From contig NZ_VUKC01000020.1 in NCBI RefSeq assembly GCF_009193135.1, positions 1 through 63,252 of the forward strand: DNA of 63,252 nt, given 5' to 3'. The notes below the pieces were generated by a model. It did no database searches, had not been told where the DNA came from, and saw only the letters and a program-made list of their open reading frames with translations. Position 1 is the first letter of the stretch; each line of letters begins with the position of its first letter. This DNA comes from Georgenia satyanarayanai (GTDB lineage: Bacteria; Actinomycetota; Actinomycetes; Actinomycetales; Actinomycetaceae). Both the position numbers and the translations under genes were made by a program. Positions 1 through 9,692 of the stretch are shown in pieces.

Positions 1-107
1 TAGCGAGGGGGAAACGCCCGGTCCCATTCCGAACCCGGAAGCTAAGCCCCTCAGCGCCGATGGTACTGCGTGGGAGACTACGTGGGAGAGTAGGACACCG
101 CCGAACA
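1..107 (+). rRNA. rrf: 5S ribosomal RNA, 3' part
   Basis: The window opens inside a 5S rRNA gene. The conserved stretch GGTCCCATTCCGAACCCGG (about 21-39), the segment GCTAAGCCCC and the closing GTGGGAGAGTAGGACACCGCC are diagnostic. The first roughly 10-15 bases of the molecule lie outside the window. This is probably the end of an rRNA operon whose 16S and 23S genes precede the window. Confidence 0.93.
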
Positions 108-115
108 CCCATTCC

Positions 116-147
116 GTAAGGGCCGCACCTCCAGGTGCGGCCCTTAC
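116..147 (+). terminator. rRNA operon terminator hairpin
   Basis: A perfect inverted repeat (arms 116-130 and 133-147, two-base loop) follows the 5S gene directly. There is no strong U-tract, as is common in high-GC actinobacteria. It can also terminate the convergent ornithine aminotransferase gene. Confidence 0.7.
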
Positions 148-167
148 GCGTTCCACCACCCGGAAAC

Positions 168-1379
168 TCACGACCGGCGCAACGCCAGCAGCGCCGACTC
201 CACGCGCTCGAGAAGCAGCACGAGCTCCTCCTCGTCGATCACCAACGGGGGAGCGAGGCGGACAGTGGCGCCGTGCGTGTCCTTGGCGAGAACACCGTGG
301 TGCTGCAGCTCCTCACAGAACCGGCGTCCGCTCGCCACCCGTGGGTCGAGGTCGAAGCCGGCCCACAGCCCGCGGACGCGGTGGCGCAGGACCCCGAGCG
401 CCTCGAAGCGTGCCAGGCCGTCCTCGAGGACCGGCGAGAGCCGGCGGACGTGAGCCTGGATGTCCCCCGGCTCCAGCAGGCTCACGACCGCCTCGCCCAC
501 CGCGCAGGCGAGGGGGTTGCCCCCGAACGTCGAGCCGTGCTCCCCGACACCGAGCACCCCCAGCACCTCGTGGTCGGCGACGACCGCGGAGACGGGAAGC
601 ACTCCACCGCCCAGGGCCTTGCCGAGGATGTAGATGTCCGGGACCACCTCCTCGGCGTCGCAGGCGAAGGTGTGACCGGTGCGGCCGAGCCCGCTCTGCA
701 CCTCGTCGGCAAGGAGCAGAAGGCCGCGGCGGTCGCAGATCTCTCGCACCGCGGCGAGATAGCCGGGCGGCGGGACGATCACTCCGGCCTCGCCCTGGAT
801 CGGTTCCACCAGGACCGCCGCCGTCGTCGGCGTGACAGCCGCCTCGAGCGCAGCGGCGTCACCGAAGGGGACGACGTCGAAGCCGCCGTCGTACGGGCCG
901 AAGCCCGTGCGTGCCGCGGGGTCGGTCGAGAACCCGACGATCGTCGTCGTGCGGCCGTGGAAGTTCCCTTCGGCGACGATGATCCGTGCCCGACCGTCCG
1001 GCAGTCCGCGCCGTGTGTAGGCCCACTTCCGTGCCACCTTGATCGCGGTCTCGACCGCCTCCGCCCCCGTGTTCATCGGCAGGACCCGGTCCTTGCCGCA
1101 CAGGCGGGCGAGTCGCGTCGCAAATCCAGCGAGCCGGTCGTTGTGGAAGGCGCGACTGGTGAGGGTGAGCCGGCGGAGCTGCTGTTCGGCCGCTGCCACG
1201 AGCAGCGGGTGGGTGTGCCCGAAGTTGAGGGCGGAGTACCCGGCCAGGGCGTCGAGGTACTCCCGCCCCTCGACGTCTCGGACCCACACGCCTCGTCCCG
1301 CGGTCAGCACGACGGGCAGTGGCGCGTAGGTCTGCGCGAGCACGGACGCCTCGGCCGCGATGGTCTCCGTCGTGGTCAT
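168..1379 (-). CDS. rocD: Ornithine aminotransferase
   Basis: This 403-residue class-III PLP aminotransferase should convert L-ornithine and 2-oxoglutarate to glutamate-5-semialdehyde and glutamate, linking arginine catabolism to proline and glutamate. Visible signatures are NTGAEAVETAIKVARKWAY (about 103-121), the PLP-contacting Asp in LLLADEVQSGLGRTG (Asp225) and the Schiff-base lysine in YILGKALGGG (Lys254), followed by GEHGSTFGGNPLAC. The length fits bacterial OATs. The ATG start sits at the expected family N-terminus. The gene is cytoplasmic, transcribed alone and convergent with the rRNA operon. Acetylornithine aminotransferase is the closest alternative, but the DEVQSGLGRTGxxFACDxExVxPD pattern favours OAT. 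Confidence 0.88.
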   Translation of the reverse strand: MTTTETIAAEASVLAQTYAPLPVVLTAGRGVWVRDVEGREYLDALAGYSALNFGHTHPLLVAAAEQQLRRLTLTSRAFHNDRLAGFATRLARLCGKDRVLPMNTGAEAVETAIKVARKWAYTRRGLPDGRARIIVAEGNFHGRTTTIVGFSTDPAARTGFGPYDGGFDVVPFGDAAALEAAVTPTTAAVLVEPIQGEAGVIVPPPGYLAAVREICDRRGLLLLADEVQSGLGRTGHTFACDAEEVVPDIYILGKALGGGVLPVSAVVADHEVLGVLGVGEHGSTFGGNPLACAVGEAVVSLLEPGDIQAHVRRLSPVLEDGLARFEALGVLRHRVRGLWAGFDLDPRVASGRRFCEELQHHGVLAKDTHGATVRLAPPLVIDEEELVLLLERVESALLALRRS

Positions 1380-1545
1380 CGATGCCTCCCGCCTCGGTGC
1401 GATCCATCACGATGGTAGGTCCCGGAACAACGAGAAGTCTGCGCTTCGTGGGCGTTCGAGCGGGGACGCCATGTGACTCGCCGGTAACGTTGGACCGCGT
1501 AGCATGGCGCCAGCCGTCTCACACCCAGCAGAAGGACAACGGACA

Positions 1546-2361
1546 ATGAACTCTTCCCCTCTGGCTCGACGCACCGCGCTCGCCGCGTCCGCGGCCGCGG
1601 CGCTCCTGCTCGTGTCGGCCTGTGGCGGCGACGAGGGCGAGAGCGGTGAGAGCGCCGGCCTCGGCCTGGTCAACGAGGGCACGCTCACCGCCTGCTCCAA
1701 CATCCCCTACCCGCCCTTCGAGTTCGAGGACCCCGAGGCGCCGAGCGGGTACAGCGGCTTCGACATCGACCTCCTCCAGGCGATCGCCGACGACCTCGAG
1801 CTCGATCTCGCCGTGGAGAACGTCAGCTTCGAGGCGCTGCAGTCCGGCACCACCTTCGTGTCCGGACAGTGCGACATCGGCGCCTCGGCGATCACCATCA
1901 CCGAGGAGCGCGAGGAGAACCTCACCTTCTCCGAGCCGTACTACGACTCCCTCCAGTCGCTGCTCGTCGCGCCCGACTCCGGCATCGAGTCCATCGCCGA
2001 CCTCGTGGGCAAGAACGTCGGTGTCCAGGCCGGGACGACCGGCCTGTCCTACGCGCGGGAGAACGCGGAGGGCGCCTCCCTCGTCGAGTACCCGGGCAAC
2101 GCCGAGCTGTGGTCGGCGATCCAGGCCGGACAGATCGACGCGATCCTCCAGGACCTGCCCGTCAACATCGAGAACGCCGAGTCCGACCCGAGCTACGTCA
2201 TCGTCGAGGAGTACTCGACGGACGAGCAGTACGGCTACGCGATGGCCAAGGACGCGTCCACCGAGCTCGTCGAGGCGATCGACTCCTCGCTCCAGGGCCT
2301 GCGTGACGACGGTACGTACCAGGAGATCTACGACTCCTACTTCGCGGTCGACCCCCAGTAG
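1546..2361 (+). CDS. Amino acid ABC transporter, substrate-binding lipoprotein
   Basis: A 271-residue periplasmic-binding-protein type 2 lipoprotein (SBP_bac_3 family) that captures a polar amino acid outside the membrane. The signal peptide ends in a lipobox (VSAC, Cys26), so the mature protein is diacylated and membrane tethered. The start at 1546 is preferred over an in-frame ATG at 1504 because an AAGGA-type ribosome site lies just upstream and the signal peptide then has normal length. Family motifs include PPFEFED near the mature N-terminus and GFDIDLLQAIADDL. It heads a three-gene operon and its stop is followed five bases later by the permease start. The exact substrate cannot be read from sequence. 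Confidence 0.88.
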   Translation: MNSSPLARRTALAASAAAALLLVSACGGDEGESGESAGLGLVNEGTLTACSNIPYPPFEFEDPEAPSGYSGFDIDLLQAIADDLELDLAVENVSFEALQSGTTFVSGQCDIGASAITITEEREENLTFSEPYYDSLQSLLVAPDSGIESIADLVGKNVGVQAGTTGLSYARENAEGASLVEYPGNAELWSAIQAGQIDAILQDLPVNIENAESDPSYVIVEEYSTDEQYGYAMAKDASTELVEAIDSSLQGLRDDGTYQEIYDSYFAVDPQ

Positions 2362-2365
2362 ACCC

Positions 2366-3151
2366 ATGCGTCTCACCACACGCCGGCGGCTGACACGGAC
2401 GGGGATGTACGTCCTGTTCTTCGCCGTCCTCGCGGCCGTGGCCCTGCTCGCCGACTGGGACCGGATCACCAACCAGTTCTTCCGTCTCGACATCGCCCGG
2501 GACCAGTTCCCCGAGATCATCACGATCGCACTGAAGAACACGCTCCTCTTCACCCTGATCTCCTTCGTCGGGGGACTGGTGCTGGGTATCGCGTTCGCCC
2601 TCATGAAGCTGTCGAGCGTGGGGCCCTACCGGTGGTTCGCAACCGCCTGGATCGAGCTCTTCCGAGGCCTGCCGGCGCTTCTGACAATCTTCGCGATGGC
2701 GTACGTCGTGCCGATCGCCTTCGGTTTCCGGATCCCCGGCGGCAACGTCGGGGCCGGCCTCGTCGGGCTGATCTTCGTCGCCTCCGCCTACATGGCCGAG
2801 GTGATCCGGTCCGGCATCCAGGCGGTGCCCAGGGGACAGAGCGAGGCGGCCCGGTCCCTCGGCATGTCCCCGGCCAAGACGATGGTGCGGATCGTTCTGC
2901 CCCAGGGCTTCCGCATCATCATCCCGCCGCTCACCAACGAGTTCGTCCTGCTCCTCAAGGACACCTCGCTGCTGTTCATCGCGGGCTCCACGGTCCTCAC
3001 CAAGGAGCTCACGACCTTCGCGCGGGACGGTCAGACGACGACGGGCAACGGCACACCGCTCATCATGGGCGCCCTGCTCTACCTGGTCATCACGATCCCG
3101 CTCACGCGGCTCGTGGCGGTCCTCGAACGACGAATGGCGAGGGGACGATGA
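2366..3151 (+). CDS. Amino acid ABC transporter permease
   Basis: This 261-residue polytopic membrane protein of the HisM/GlnP (HEQRo) permease family forms the import channel. It has an N-terminal membrane segment (about 14-28) and the conserved domain [18 protein letters not shown] onward. The ATPase-coupling loop is visible as [21 protein letters not shown]. Only one permease gene is present, so it probably works as a homodimer. It follows the binding protein by four bases and overlaps the ATPase start by four bases (ATGA), which indicates translational coupling. Confidence 0.9.
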   Translation: MRLTTRRRLTRTGMYVLFFAVLAAVALLADWDRITNQFFRLDIARDQFPEIITIALKNTLLFTLISFVGGLVLGIAFALMKLSSVGPYRWFATAWIELFRGLPALLTIFAMAYVVPIAFGFRIPGGNVGAGLVGLIFVASAYMAEVIRSGIQAVPRGQSEAARSLGMSPAKTMVRIVLPQGFRIIIPPLTNEFVLLLKDTSLLFIAGSTVLTKELTTFARDGQTTTGNGTPLIMGALLYLVITIPLTRLVAVLERRMARGR

Positions 3152-3894
3152 CGGCCACCACCGACGCGCCCGCGATCGAGATCGTGGGTCTGCGCAAGAG
3201 CTTCGGCGACAACGAGGTCCTCAAGGGCATCGACCTGTCGGTGCACAGGGGCGAGGTCGTCTGCGTCATCGGGCCCTCCGGCTCGGGGAAGTCGACGCTG
3301 CTGCGCACGGTCAACCGGCTCGAGGAGCCCACGGGAGGCTCGCTCCGGATCGAGGGCCAGGACATCCTGGACCCCGACTGCGACATCGACGCCGTCCGTA
3401 CCCGGATCGGCATGGTCTTCCAGCAGTTCAACCTCTTCCCGCACCTCGACGTCATGGGCAACCTCACCATCGCCCAGCGCCGCGTGCTCAAGCGCGGCAA
3501 GCAGGAGGCGGCCGAGGTGGCCCGCGCCATGCTCGAGCGTGTGGGCCTGGCCGACCGCGGCGGCGCGTACCCGGCCCAGCTGTCCGGCGGCCAGCAGCAG
3601 CGCGTCGCCATCGCGCGCGCCCTGTCGATGAACCCCGACATGATGCTCTTCGACGAGCCGACCTCCGCGCTCGACCCCGAGCTGGTCGGTGAGGTCCTCG
3701 ACGTGATGAAGCTCCTTGCCGCCGAGGGCATGACGATGATGGTCGTCACCCACGAGATGGGCTTCGCCCGCGAGGTGGGGGACCGGCTCGTCTTCATGGA
3801 CGACGGCCTCATCGTCGAGGAGGGCGTCCCGGCCGAGGTCCTCGCCTCCCCCCAGCACGCCCGCACCCAGGCGTTCCTGTCGAAGGTCCTCTAG
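3148..3894 (+). CDS. Amino acid ABC transporter ATP-binding protein
   Basis: A 248-residue GlnQ/HisP-type ATPase that powers the importer encoded by the two preceding genes. It has a Walker A motif GPSGSGKST (42-50), Q-loop FQQFNLFPH, signature LSGGQQQR (145-152), Walker [14 protein letters not shown] and switch histidine in [12 protein letters not shown]. All catalytic residues are present. The start codon overlaps the permease stop. Homology to polar amino acid systems is clear but glutamine, glutamate and cystine cannot be told apart. Confidence 0.92.
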   Translation: MTATTDAPAIEIVGLRKSFGDNEVLKGIDLSVHRGEVVCVIGPSGSGKSTLLRTVNRLEEPTGGSLRIEGQDILDPDCDIDAVRTRIGMVFQQFNLFPHLDVMGNLTIAQRRVLKRGKQEAAEVARAMLERVGLADRGGAYPAQLSGGQQQRVAIARALSMNPDMMLFDEPTSALDPELVGEVLDVMKLLAAEGMTMMVVTHEMGFAREVGDRLVFMDDGLIVEEGVPAEVLASPQHARTQAFLSKVL

Positions 3895-3958
3895 CCGCTC
3901 CACCCCGCTGCTGGCGCACCTCCGCAACACCTTCCGAACAGTTGACGAGAGGAACACG

Positions 3959-6766
3959 ATGCAGGTTCGACGACGAGTCTGGTGCGGCGCGGCGGTCTCC
4001 GCCGTGCTGCTGGGCGCGGTGACGGTACCCGCCTCGGGGGCCGGCCCGGTGGCCACCGTGGTCACGCCCCCGACGGTGAGCGCCGCTCCCGAGGACGACG
4101 GTGTGCCCTATCCGCGGCAGGAGCCGCTCACCGAGCCGCCGGTCGACGAGGACGACCAGTCCTACGGCCGGGGGGCGATCCCTTTCCACGAGATCGCGCC
4201 GCTGCTCAACGACCTCGCCGAGGGCAACGAGTACGTCTCCACCGAGGTCGTCGGGCAGTCCACGCAGGGACGCGACCTGTACCTCGTGACGATCACGTCC
4301 CCCGAGACGGCGGAGGAGAGCGCCCAGCAGGACGAGTGGCGCGACCGGATCAAGCACGACGCCGACGCCGCCCAGGACGACGCCGAGCTCATGGCCGGCT
4401 ACAAGCCGCCGATCTGGTTCAACAACAACATCCACGGCAACGAGTGGGACGGCACCGACGCCTCCCTCTCCTACATCACCGAGCTCGTGGAGGCGCTCGA
4501 GGCCGGTGACGAGGAAGCCGTGGCCCTCGCCGAGGGCTACCGCCTGTACTTCACCGTGAGCAACAACCCCGACGGTCGGGTGGCCGGGACACGTGCCACG
4601 GCGCTCAACCTCGACGCGAACCGTGACTTCATCACGAACACGACGCCGGAGACACGGGCGATCCGCGACCTCACCGGGGACCTGCAGCCGGTCTTCTTCA
4701 TCGACCTGCACGGGTACACCGGCAGCCTGCAGGTGGAGCCCACGGGTCCCCCGCAGGGCGAGAACTACGAGCACGACCTCCTCATGCCGTACTCCTACGC
4801 CGCCGCGCTGCGCATCGAGCAGGACGTCGTCGCCGCCGACATCGAGGGCAACCCGCTGACCGAGGACGGCGGGATCATCATCCCGTTCCGTGACATCCCG
4901 GACGGCTGGGACGGCTGGCCGCCGATCTTCACCCCGCAGTACGTCCAGTTCCAGGGCTCGATCGCCTACACCGTCGAGCTCGGCCCCGGCCGGACGAACG
5001 ACCCCGAGGAGAGCGCCCGCCGGCTGGCGACCAACCGTGCGGTCGGCCACCAGGTCATCGAGTCGACGGTCGACTACGTCGACGAGAACCGCGACGCCAT
5101 CCTCGGCAACCAGATGGAGATCTTCCGACGTGGCGAGGCCGGTGAGCCGCTGCGCGAGATCCCGGCCAACCCGGACCCCGACGACTACGCCGGCCCCGAC
5201 GAGTGGACCGAGGAGTGGGACGAGCCCGACGTCACGGGCACCGACTTCCCGCGCGCCTACGTCATCCCCGCGGGCACCACCGACGCCGCCACGCTCGTCG
5301 ACCACCTGCTCGCCCACGGCGTCGAGGTCGGCACCGCCGACGCGGCGTTCAGTGCCGGTGGCCAGGACTACCCGGCGGGCACCTTCGTCGTCGACATGCA
5401 CCAGCCGCTGCGCGGACTGGCCAACGTCCTCCTCTCCGACGGGTCGGACATCTCCGACCGGGTCCCGAGCATGTACGACATCTCCGCGTGGAGCCTGGGC
5501 CGGCTGTGGGGAGCCGACGTGGACCGGGTCGGTGACACGACCGACCCGGCCCTGCCCGTCCCGGTGACGCCACTTGTCGTCGCGCCCCCGACCGGTGCCT
5601 TCCCGGAGGACGCCGAGTACGTGAGCCTCGCGCTCGACGGCGTCGCGCCCGTCCAGGCGGTCAACCTCCTGCTCACCGCCGAGGTGCCCGTCGTCGACGT
5701 CGGTGACGGCACCGTCGTCGTCGGCCCCGAGGGCCTGGACGAGGCGGCCACCCTGAGTGAGCTGCTCGGCGTCGTGTTCGTCGCCACGGACGGGCGTGAG
5801 CTCGCCGAGGACGACGCCCGCGGCCTGTCCGCGCTGCGCGTCGGCTACACCAGCTCGGCGTCCTACGGCGGTGAGGACGAGCTCGTCCTCACCGGCCTCG
5901 GTTTCGTCGACCCGGTCCGCGTGACGCCCGAGGGCCTCGCCGACGGCAGCGTCGACCTCGACGAGATCGACGTGCTCTGGCTCGGGACGCAGCTGCGCCT
6001 CGGTGAGGGGGACGCCGCAGCCCGGGCCGCCCGCGAGCTGGACGACTACTTCGACGCCGGCAAGGGCGTCGTCGCCTCCGCGCAGGCGGGCATGTGGGCG
6101 GCCGACACCTTCGAGCTCTTCGAGGCGTCGGCCGTCAGCGGGCCGGGCCGCGCCAACGGTGTCGTGCTCGTCGACACCGCCGACGGCGTCATCGGCGCCC
6201 AGGCCGAGGAGGCTGCCTTCACCTACGGGCCGGCGTACTTCACCGACCTCGGGGAGGAGGTGACGGTCGAGCAGACCTTCGCCGCCGAGCCGCTGCTCAG
6301 CGGGCACTGGCTGCCGAACCAGGACGGCAGCGGCGGGCCCGAGCAGGCCTCCGGCCAGCCCTCGGTGATCTCCGCGGTCACCGAGGACGGCACCCGGGCG
6401 CTCGTCTTCGGCACTGACCCCTTCTTCCGCACCCACCCGCGGGGGATGTTCGACGACGTCGCGGCCGCGCTCCTGTGGGCCGGCCCGGAGGGCGCGCTCA
6501 TCGAGCCGCCCGTCGAGGAGCCGACGGAGGAGCCGACCGAGGAGCCGACCACCCCGGCGCCGACCGAGGAGCCGACCACCCCGGCGCCGACCGAGGAGCC
6601 GACCACCGCCGAGCCGACGGGTACCCCGACGGCGGCCCCGACCGACGGTCCGGGGAGCGGGCGTCTACCGACCACCGGCGCCGACGTCTGGATGCTCGGT
6701 GTCCTCACGGTGCTGCTCGCCGGTGCCGGCGGGGTGCTCGTCGCTCGCCGTCGCCTGACGGACTGA
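3959..6766 (+). CDS. Secreted LPxTG-anchored M14 zinc carboxypeptidase
   Basis: A 935-residue exported peptidase. A signal peptide occupies about residues 1-28. The M14 catalytic domain shows zinc ligands His159 and Glu162 in NNIHGNEWDG, a third ligand His251 in FFIDLHGY, a substrate-binding Arg in DANRDF (about 222) and the catalytic Glu340 in AYTVELGPG. Residues about 430-840 form a long accessory region. The tail is a run of Glu-Glu-Pro-Thr/Thr-Pro-Ala-Pro repeats, then LPTTG (903-907), a membrane helix and ARRR, a complete sortase signal. It probably cleaves C-terminal residues of peptides at the cell wall and so could feed the amino acid importer just upstream. No sortase gene is in the window. 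Confidence 0.88.
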   Translation: MQVRRRVWCGAAVSAVLLGAVTVPASGAGPVATVVTPPTVSAAPEDDGVPYPRQEPLTEPPVDEDDQSYGRGAIPFHEIAPLLNDLAEGNEYVSTEVVGQSTQGRDLYLVTITSPETAEESAQQDEWRDRIKHDADAAQDDAELMAGYKPPIWFNNNIHGNEWDGTDASLSYITELVEALEAGDEEAVALAEGYRLYFTVSNNPDGRVAGTRATALNLDANRDFITNTTPETRAIRDLTGDLQPVFFIDLHGYTGSLQVEPTGPPQGENYEHDLLMPYSYAAALRIEQDVVAADIEGNPLTEDGGIIIPFRDIPDGWDGWPPIFTPQYVQFQGSIAYTVELGPGRTNDPEESARRLATNRAVGHQVIESTVDYVDENRDAILGNQMEIFRRGEAGEPLREIPANPDPDDYAGPDEWTEEWDEPDVTGTDFPRAYVIPAGTTDAATLVDHLLAHGVEVGTADAAFSAGGQDYPAGTFVVDMHQPLRGLANVLLSDGSDISDRVPSMYDISAWSLGRLWGADVDRVGDTTDPALPVPVTPLVVAPPTGAFPEDAEYVSLALDGVAPVQAVNLLLTAEVPVVDVGDGTVVVGPEGLDEAATLSELLGVVFVATDGRELAEDDARGLSALRVGYTSSASYGGEDELVLTGLGFVDPVRVTPEGLADGSVDLDEIDVLWLGTQLRLGEGDAAARAARELDDYFDAGKGVVASAQAGMWAADTFELFEASAVSGPGRANGVVLVDTADGVIGAQAEEAAFTYGPAYFTDLGEEVTVEQTFAAEPLLSGHWLPNQDGSGGPEQASGQPSVISAVTEDGTRALVFGTDPFFRTHPRGMFDDVAAALLWAGPEGALIEPPVEEPTEEPTEEPTTPAPTEEPTTPAPTEEPTTAEPTGTPTAAPTDGPGSGRLPTTGADVWMLGVLTVLLAGAGGVLVARRRLTD

Positions 6767-6779
6767 CCCCGGCCTGACC

Positions 6780-6820
6780 CTGCGGGGCGGCACCTCCGAC
6801 CGGGAGGTGCCGCCCCGCAG
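6780..6820 (+). terminator. Intrinsic terminator after the carboxypeptidase gene
   Basis: An 18-bp perfect stem (6780-6797 with 6803-6820) with a five-base loop follows the stop codon by 13 bases. It separates the carboxypeptidase from ilvD. Confidence 0.75.
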
Positions 6821-6868
6821 CCATGTCTTGCCGCTCGAACGGGGACCAACGGTGGCGGTGCGGAGACT

Positions 6869-6874
6869 TAGACT
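6869..6874 (+). promoter_or_regulatory. -10 box of a leaderless ilvD promoter
   Basis: TAGACT lies six bases before the ilvD ATG. Initiation about seven bases downstream would start the mRNA at the A of ATG, and no ribosome-binding site is visible. Confidence 0.55.
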
Positions 6875-6880
6875 CCAGCC

Positions 6881-8581
6881 ATGACCACCGAAGCCACTGA
6901 CATCAAGCCGCGTAGCCGTCAGGTCACCGACGGCATCGAGGCGACGGCGTCGCGAGGCATGCTCCGCGCCGTCGGCCTGGGGGACGACGACTTCGCCAAG
7001 CCCCAGATCGGCATCGCGAGCTCGTGGAACGAGATCACGCCCTGCAACCTCTCGCTGGACCGCCTGGCCCAGGGCGCCAAGGAGGGCGTCCACGCCGGCG
7101 GCGGCTACCCGCTGCAGTTCGGCACCATCTCGGTGTCCGACGGCATCTCGATGGGCCACGAGGGCATGCACTACTCCCTCGTCTCCCGCGACATCATCGC
7201 CGACTCCGTCGAGACCGTCATGCAGGCCGAGCGCCTCGACGGCTCGGTGCTCCTGGCCGGCTGCGACAAGTCGCTGCCGGGGATGCTCATGGCCGCGGCC
7301 CGCCTCGACCTCGCGGCCGTCTTCCTCTACGCCGGCACGATCATGCCCGGCTGGGTCAAGCTCGAGGACGGCACCGAGAAGGACGTCACCCTCATCGACG
7401 CCTTCGAGGCCGTCGGCGCGTGCTCCCGCGGGCTCATGAGCCGCGAGGACCTCGACCGCATCGAGCGCGCCATCTGCCCTGGCGAGGGTGCCTGCGGTGG
7501 CATGTACACCGCCAACACCATGGCCTCGGTGGCCGAGGCCATGGGCATGTCCCTGCCCGGCTCCGCCGCTCCGCCCTCGGCCGACCGTCGCCGCGACACC
7601 TTCGCCCACCGCAGCGGTGAGGCCGTCGTCGAGATGCTGCGCCAGGGCATCACCGCCCGCGACATCATCACGAAGAAGTCGCTCGAGAACGCGATCGCCG
7701 TCGTCATGGCCTTCGGCGGCTCGACGAACGCCGTGCTCCACCTCCTCGCGATCGCCAACGAGGCCGAGGTCGACCTCACGCTCGACGACTTCAGCCGCAT
7801 CGCCGAGCGCGTCCCCCACCTGGGCGACCTCAAGCCTTTCGGCCGATACGTCATGAACGACATCGACCGCATCGGCGGTGTTCCCGTCGTCATGAAGGCG
7901 CTGCTCGACGCCGGTCTGCTCCACGGCGACTGCCTCACGGTCACCGGCAAGACCGTCGCCGAGAACCTCGAGGGCATCAACCCGCCGGACCCGGACGGCA
8001 AGATCCTGCGCGCGCTGGACAACCCGATCCACGCGACCGGCGGCATCACGATCCTCGGTGGCTCTCTCGCGCCGGAGGGTGCCGTCGTGAAGTCCGCGGG
8101 TTTCGACTCCGACGTCTTCGAGGGCACCGCCCGCGTCTTCGAGCGTGAGCGTGCCGCGATGGACGCGCTCGAGGACGGCACGATCCAGGCCGGTGACGTC
8201 GTCGTCATCCGCTACGAGGGACCCAAGGGCGGCCCGGGCATGCGCGAGATGCTCGCCATCACCGGCGCGATCAAGGGCGCCGGGCTGGGCAAGGACGTCC
8301 TCCTCCTCACCGACGGCCGTTTCTCCGGCGGCACCACCGGCCTGTGCGTCGGGCACGTGGCGCCCGAGGCCGTCGACGCGGGCCCCATCGCCTTCGTCCG
8401 TGACGGTGACAGGATCCGCCTTGACGTCGCCGGCAAGACCCTCGACCTCCTGGTCGACGAGGACGAGCTGGCCCGGCGCCGCGAGGGCTGGGTCCCGATC
8501 GCCCCGCAGTTCACCAAGGGCGTGCTCGGCAAGTACACCAAGCTCGTCCAGTCGGCGAGCACGGGCGCCATCCTCGCCTAG
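6881..8581 (+). CDS. ilvD: Dihydroxy-acid dehydratase
   Basis: A 566-residue IlvD/Edd enzyme that dehydrates 2,3-dihydroxy-isovalerate and 2,3-dihydroxy-3-methylvalerate to the 2-oxo acids of valine and isoleucine. Fe-S ligand cysteines sit in [16 protein letters not shown] and [14 protein letters not shown]. The C-terminal [19 protein letters not shown] is characteristic. The length matches the Fe-S dihydroxy-acid dehydratases. The gene is monocistronic, flanked by terminators on both sides, and appears to be read from a leaderless transcript. It works with ilvBNC and ilvE elsewhere in the window. Confidence 0.97.
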   Translation: MTTEATDIKPRSRQVTDGIEATASRGMLRAVGLGDDDFAKPQIGIASSWNEITPCNLSLDRLAQGAKEGVHAGGGYPLQFGTISVSDGISMGHEGMHYSLVSRDIIADSVETVMQAERLDGSVLLAGCDKSLPGMLMAAARLDLAAVFLYAGTIMPGWVKLEDGTEKDVTLIDAFEAVGACSRGLMSREDLDRIERAICPGEGACGGMYTANTMASVAEAMGMSLPGSAAPPSADRRRDTFAHRSGEAVVEMLRQGITARDIITKKSLENAIAVVMAFGGSTNAVLHLLAIANEAEVDLTLDDFSRIAERVPHLGDLKPFGRYVMNDIDRIGGVPVVMKALLDAGLLHGDCLTVTGKTVAENLEGINPPDPDGKILRALDNPIHATGGITILGGSLAPEGAVVKSAGFDSDVFEGTARVFERERAAMDALEDGTIQAGDVVVIRYEGPKGGPGMREMLAITGAIKGAGLGKDVLLLTDGRFSGGTTGLCVGHVAPEAVDAGPIAFVRDGDRIRLDVAGKTLDLLVDEDELARRREGWVPIAPQFTKGVLGKYTKLVQSASTGAILA

Positions 8582-8597
8582 CTCACCCCTGCTCGAC

Positions 8598-8640
8598 GCC
8601 GAGAGCCGGGTTCCTCACGCGGAGGAACCCGGCTCTCGGA
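8598..8640. terminator. Bidirectional terminator between ilvD and the quinone oxidoreductase gene
   Basis: A perfect inverted repeat (8599-8615 with 8623-8639, extendable by one pair) lies between two convergent genes and can serve both. Confidence 0.75.
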
Positions 8641-8660
8641 TTACGTGGGGGAGGGACGGG

Positions 8661-9641
8661 TCAGGGGACGAGCAGGACCTTGCCGGTCGTCTGCCTGCCC
8701 TCGAGGGCGGCGTGGGCGGCGGCGGCCTCGGTGAGGGGGAACTCCTGCCCGATGCGCACGTCGAGGCCGTCGGCGACGGCGTGGAAGAGGTCGGCGGCCC
8801 GCCACAGCAGCTCGGCGCGGTCCGCGGTGTAGTGCGCGAGCGTCGGGCGCGTGACGAACAGGGATCCCGCGGCGTTGAGCCGCTGGAGGTCGAAGGGCGG
8901 TACCTGACCGCTGGAGCCGCCGAAGAGGACGAGCATCCCGCGGGGCCGCAGGCTCGCCAGGGAGGCGTCGAAGGTCGCCTTGCCGACGCCGTCGTACACG
9001 ACGTCGACGCCGCGCCCGTCGGTGAGCTGGCGGACGATCTGCGGCAGCTCGGCCGTGAGGTCGTCGAGCTCGGTGTAGCGGACGACGTGCTCCGCACCGG
9101 CCTCGCGGGAGAGCTGCTCCTTCTCCGGGGTGCCGACGGTCGAGATGACCCGCCCGCCCCGGCGGACGACGAGCTGGGTGAGCAGGAGCCCGACCCCGCC
9201 CGCACCGGCGTGGACGAGCGCGACGTCACCGGGGGAGACCGGGAAGGTCGAGGCGCTGAGGTAGTGCGCGGTCATCCCCTGGAGGGGGAGCGCGGCGGCG
9301 GTGTGGAGGTCGATGCCCCGCGGTACCGGGATCGCCTCCCGCACCGGCACGTTCACCCGCTCGGCGTAGCTGCCCGGTGCGGCGGCCCACGCGACGTGGT
9401 CCCCGGCGGAGAACTCGCTGACGCCGTCGCCCACCTCGACGACGGTGCCCGCGCCCTCGGACCCGACGACGTGCGGGAACTCCATCGGGTACACCCCACC
9501 GCGGCGGTAGGTGTCGATGAAGTTCACCCCGGCGGCGGCGACCTCGACCCGGACCTCGTCAGGACCCGGCGGTTGGTCGGGCAGGTCGACGACGGTGAGG
9601 ACCTCCGGGCCCCCGGCCTTGGTGGCATGGACGGCACGCAT
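8661..9641 (-). CDS. NADPH:quinone oxidoreductase, MDR superfamily
   Basis: A 326-residue zinc-free medium-chain dehydrogenase/reductase that should use NADPH to reduce quinones or similar electrophiles. The GroES-like half contains NFIDTYRRGGVYPMEFPHVVGSEGAG. The nucleotide-binding half has the Rossmann motif VHAGAGGVGLLLTQL (about 144-158) and YDGVGKATFDASL. It lacks the structural-zinc cysteine cluster of alcohol dehydrogenases. The start is an ATG with TATACA six bases upstream, so the transcript may be leaderless. It is convergent with ilvD and not obviously linked to branched-chain synthesis. Confidence 0.88.
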   Translation of the reverse strand: MRAVHATKAGGPEVLTVVDLPDQPPGPDEVRVEVAAAGVNFIDTYRRGGVYPMEFPHVVGSEGAGTVVEVGDGVSEFSAGDHVAWAAAPGSYAERVNVPVREAIPVPRGIDLHTAAALPLQGMTAHYLSASTFPVSPGDVALVHAGAGGVGLLLTQLVVRRGGRVISTVGTPEKEQLSREAGAEHVVRYTELDDLTAELPQIVRQLTDGRGVDVVYDGVGKATFDASLASLRPRGMLVLFGGSSGQVPPFDLQRLNAAGSLFVTRPTLAHYTADRAELLWRAADLFHAVADGLDVRIGQEFPLTEAAAAHAALEGRQTTGKVLLVP

Positions 9642-9647
9642 GGCTCA

Positions 9648-9653
9648 TGTATA
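9648..9653 (-). promoter_or_regulatory. -10 box of the oxidoreductase gene
   Basis: On the minus strand TATACA is followed by six bases and the ATG, the spacing expected for a leaderless mRNA. Confidence 0.45.
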
Positions 9654-9692
9654 CCCGGTCCCCCGGTCGCGCGTGCCGGAAGGTTCGCGGGC

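Noticed and set aside
3809-6436. Long minus-strand frame opposite the carboxypeptidase
   Set aside because: It has no recognisable domain and mirrors the codon structure of the genuine + strand gene.
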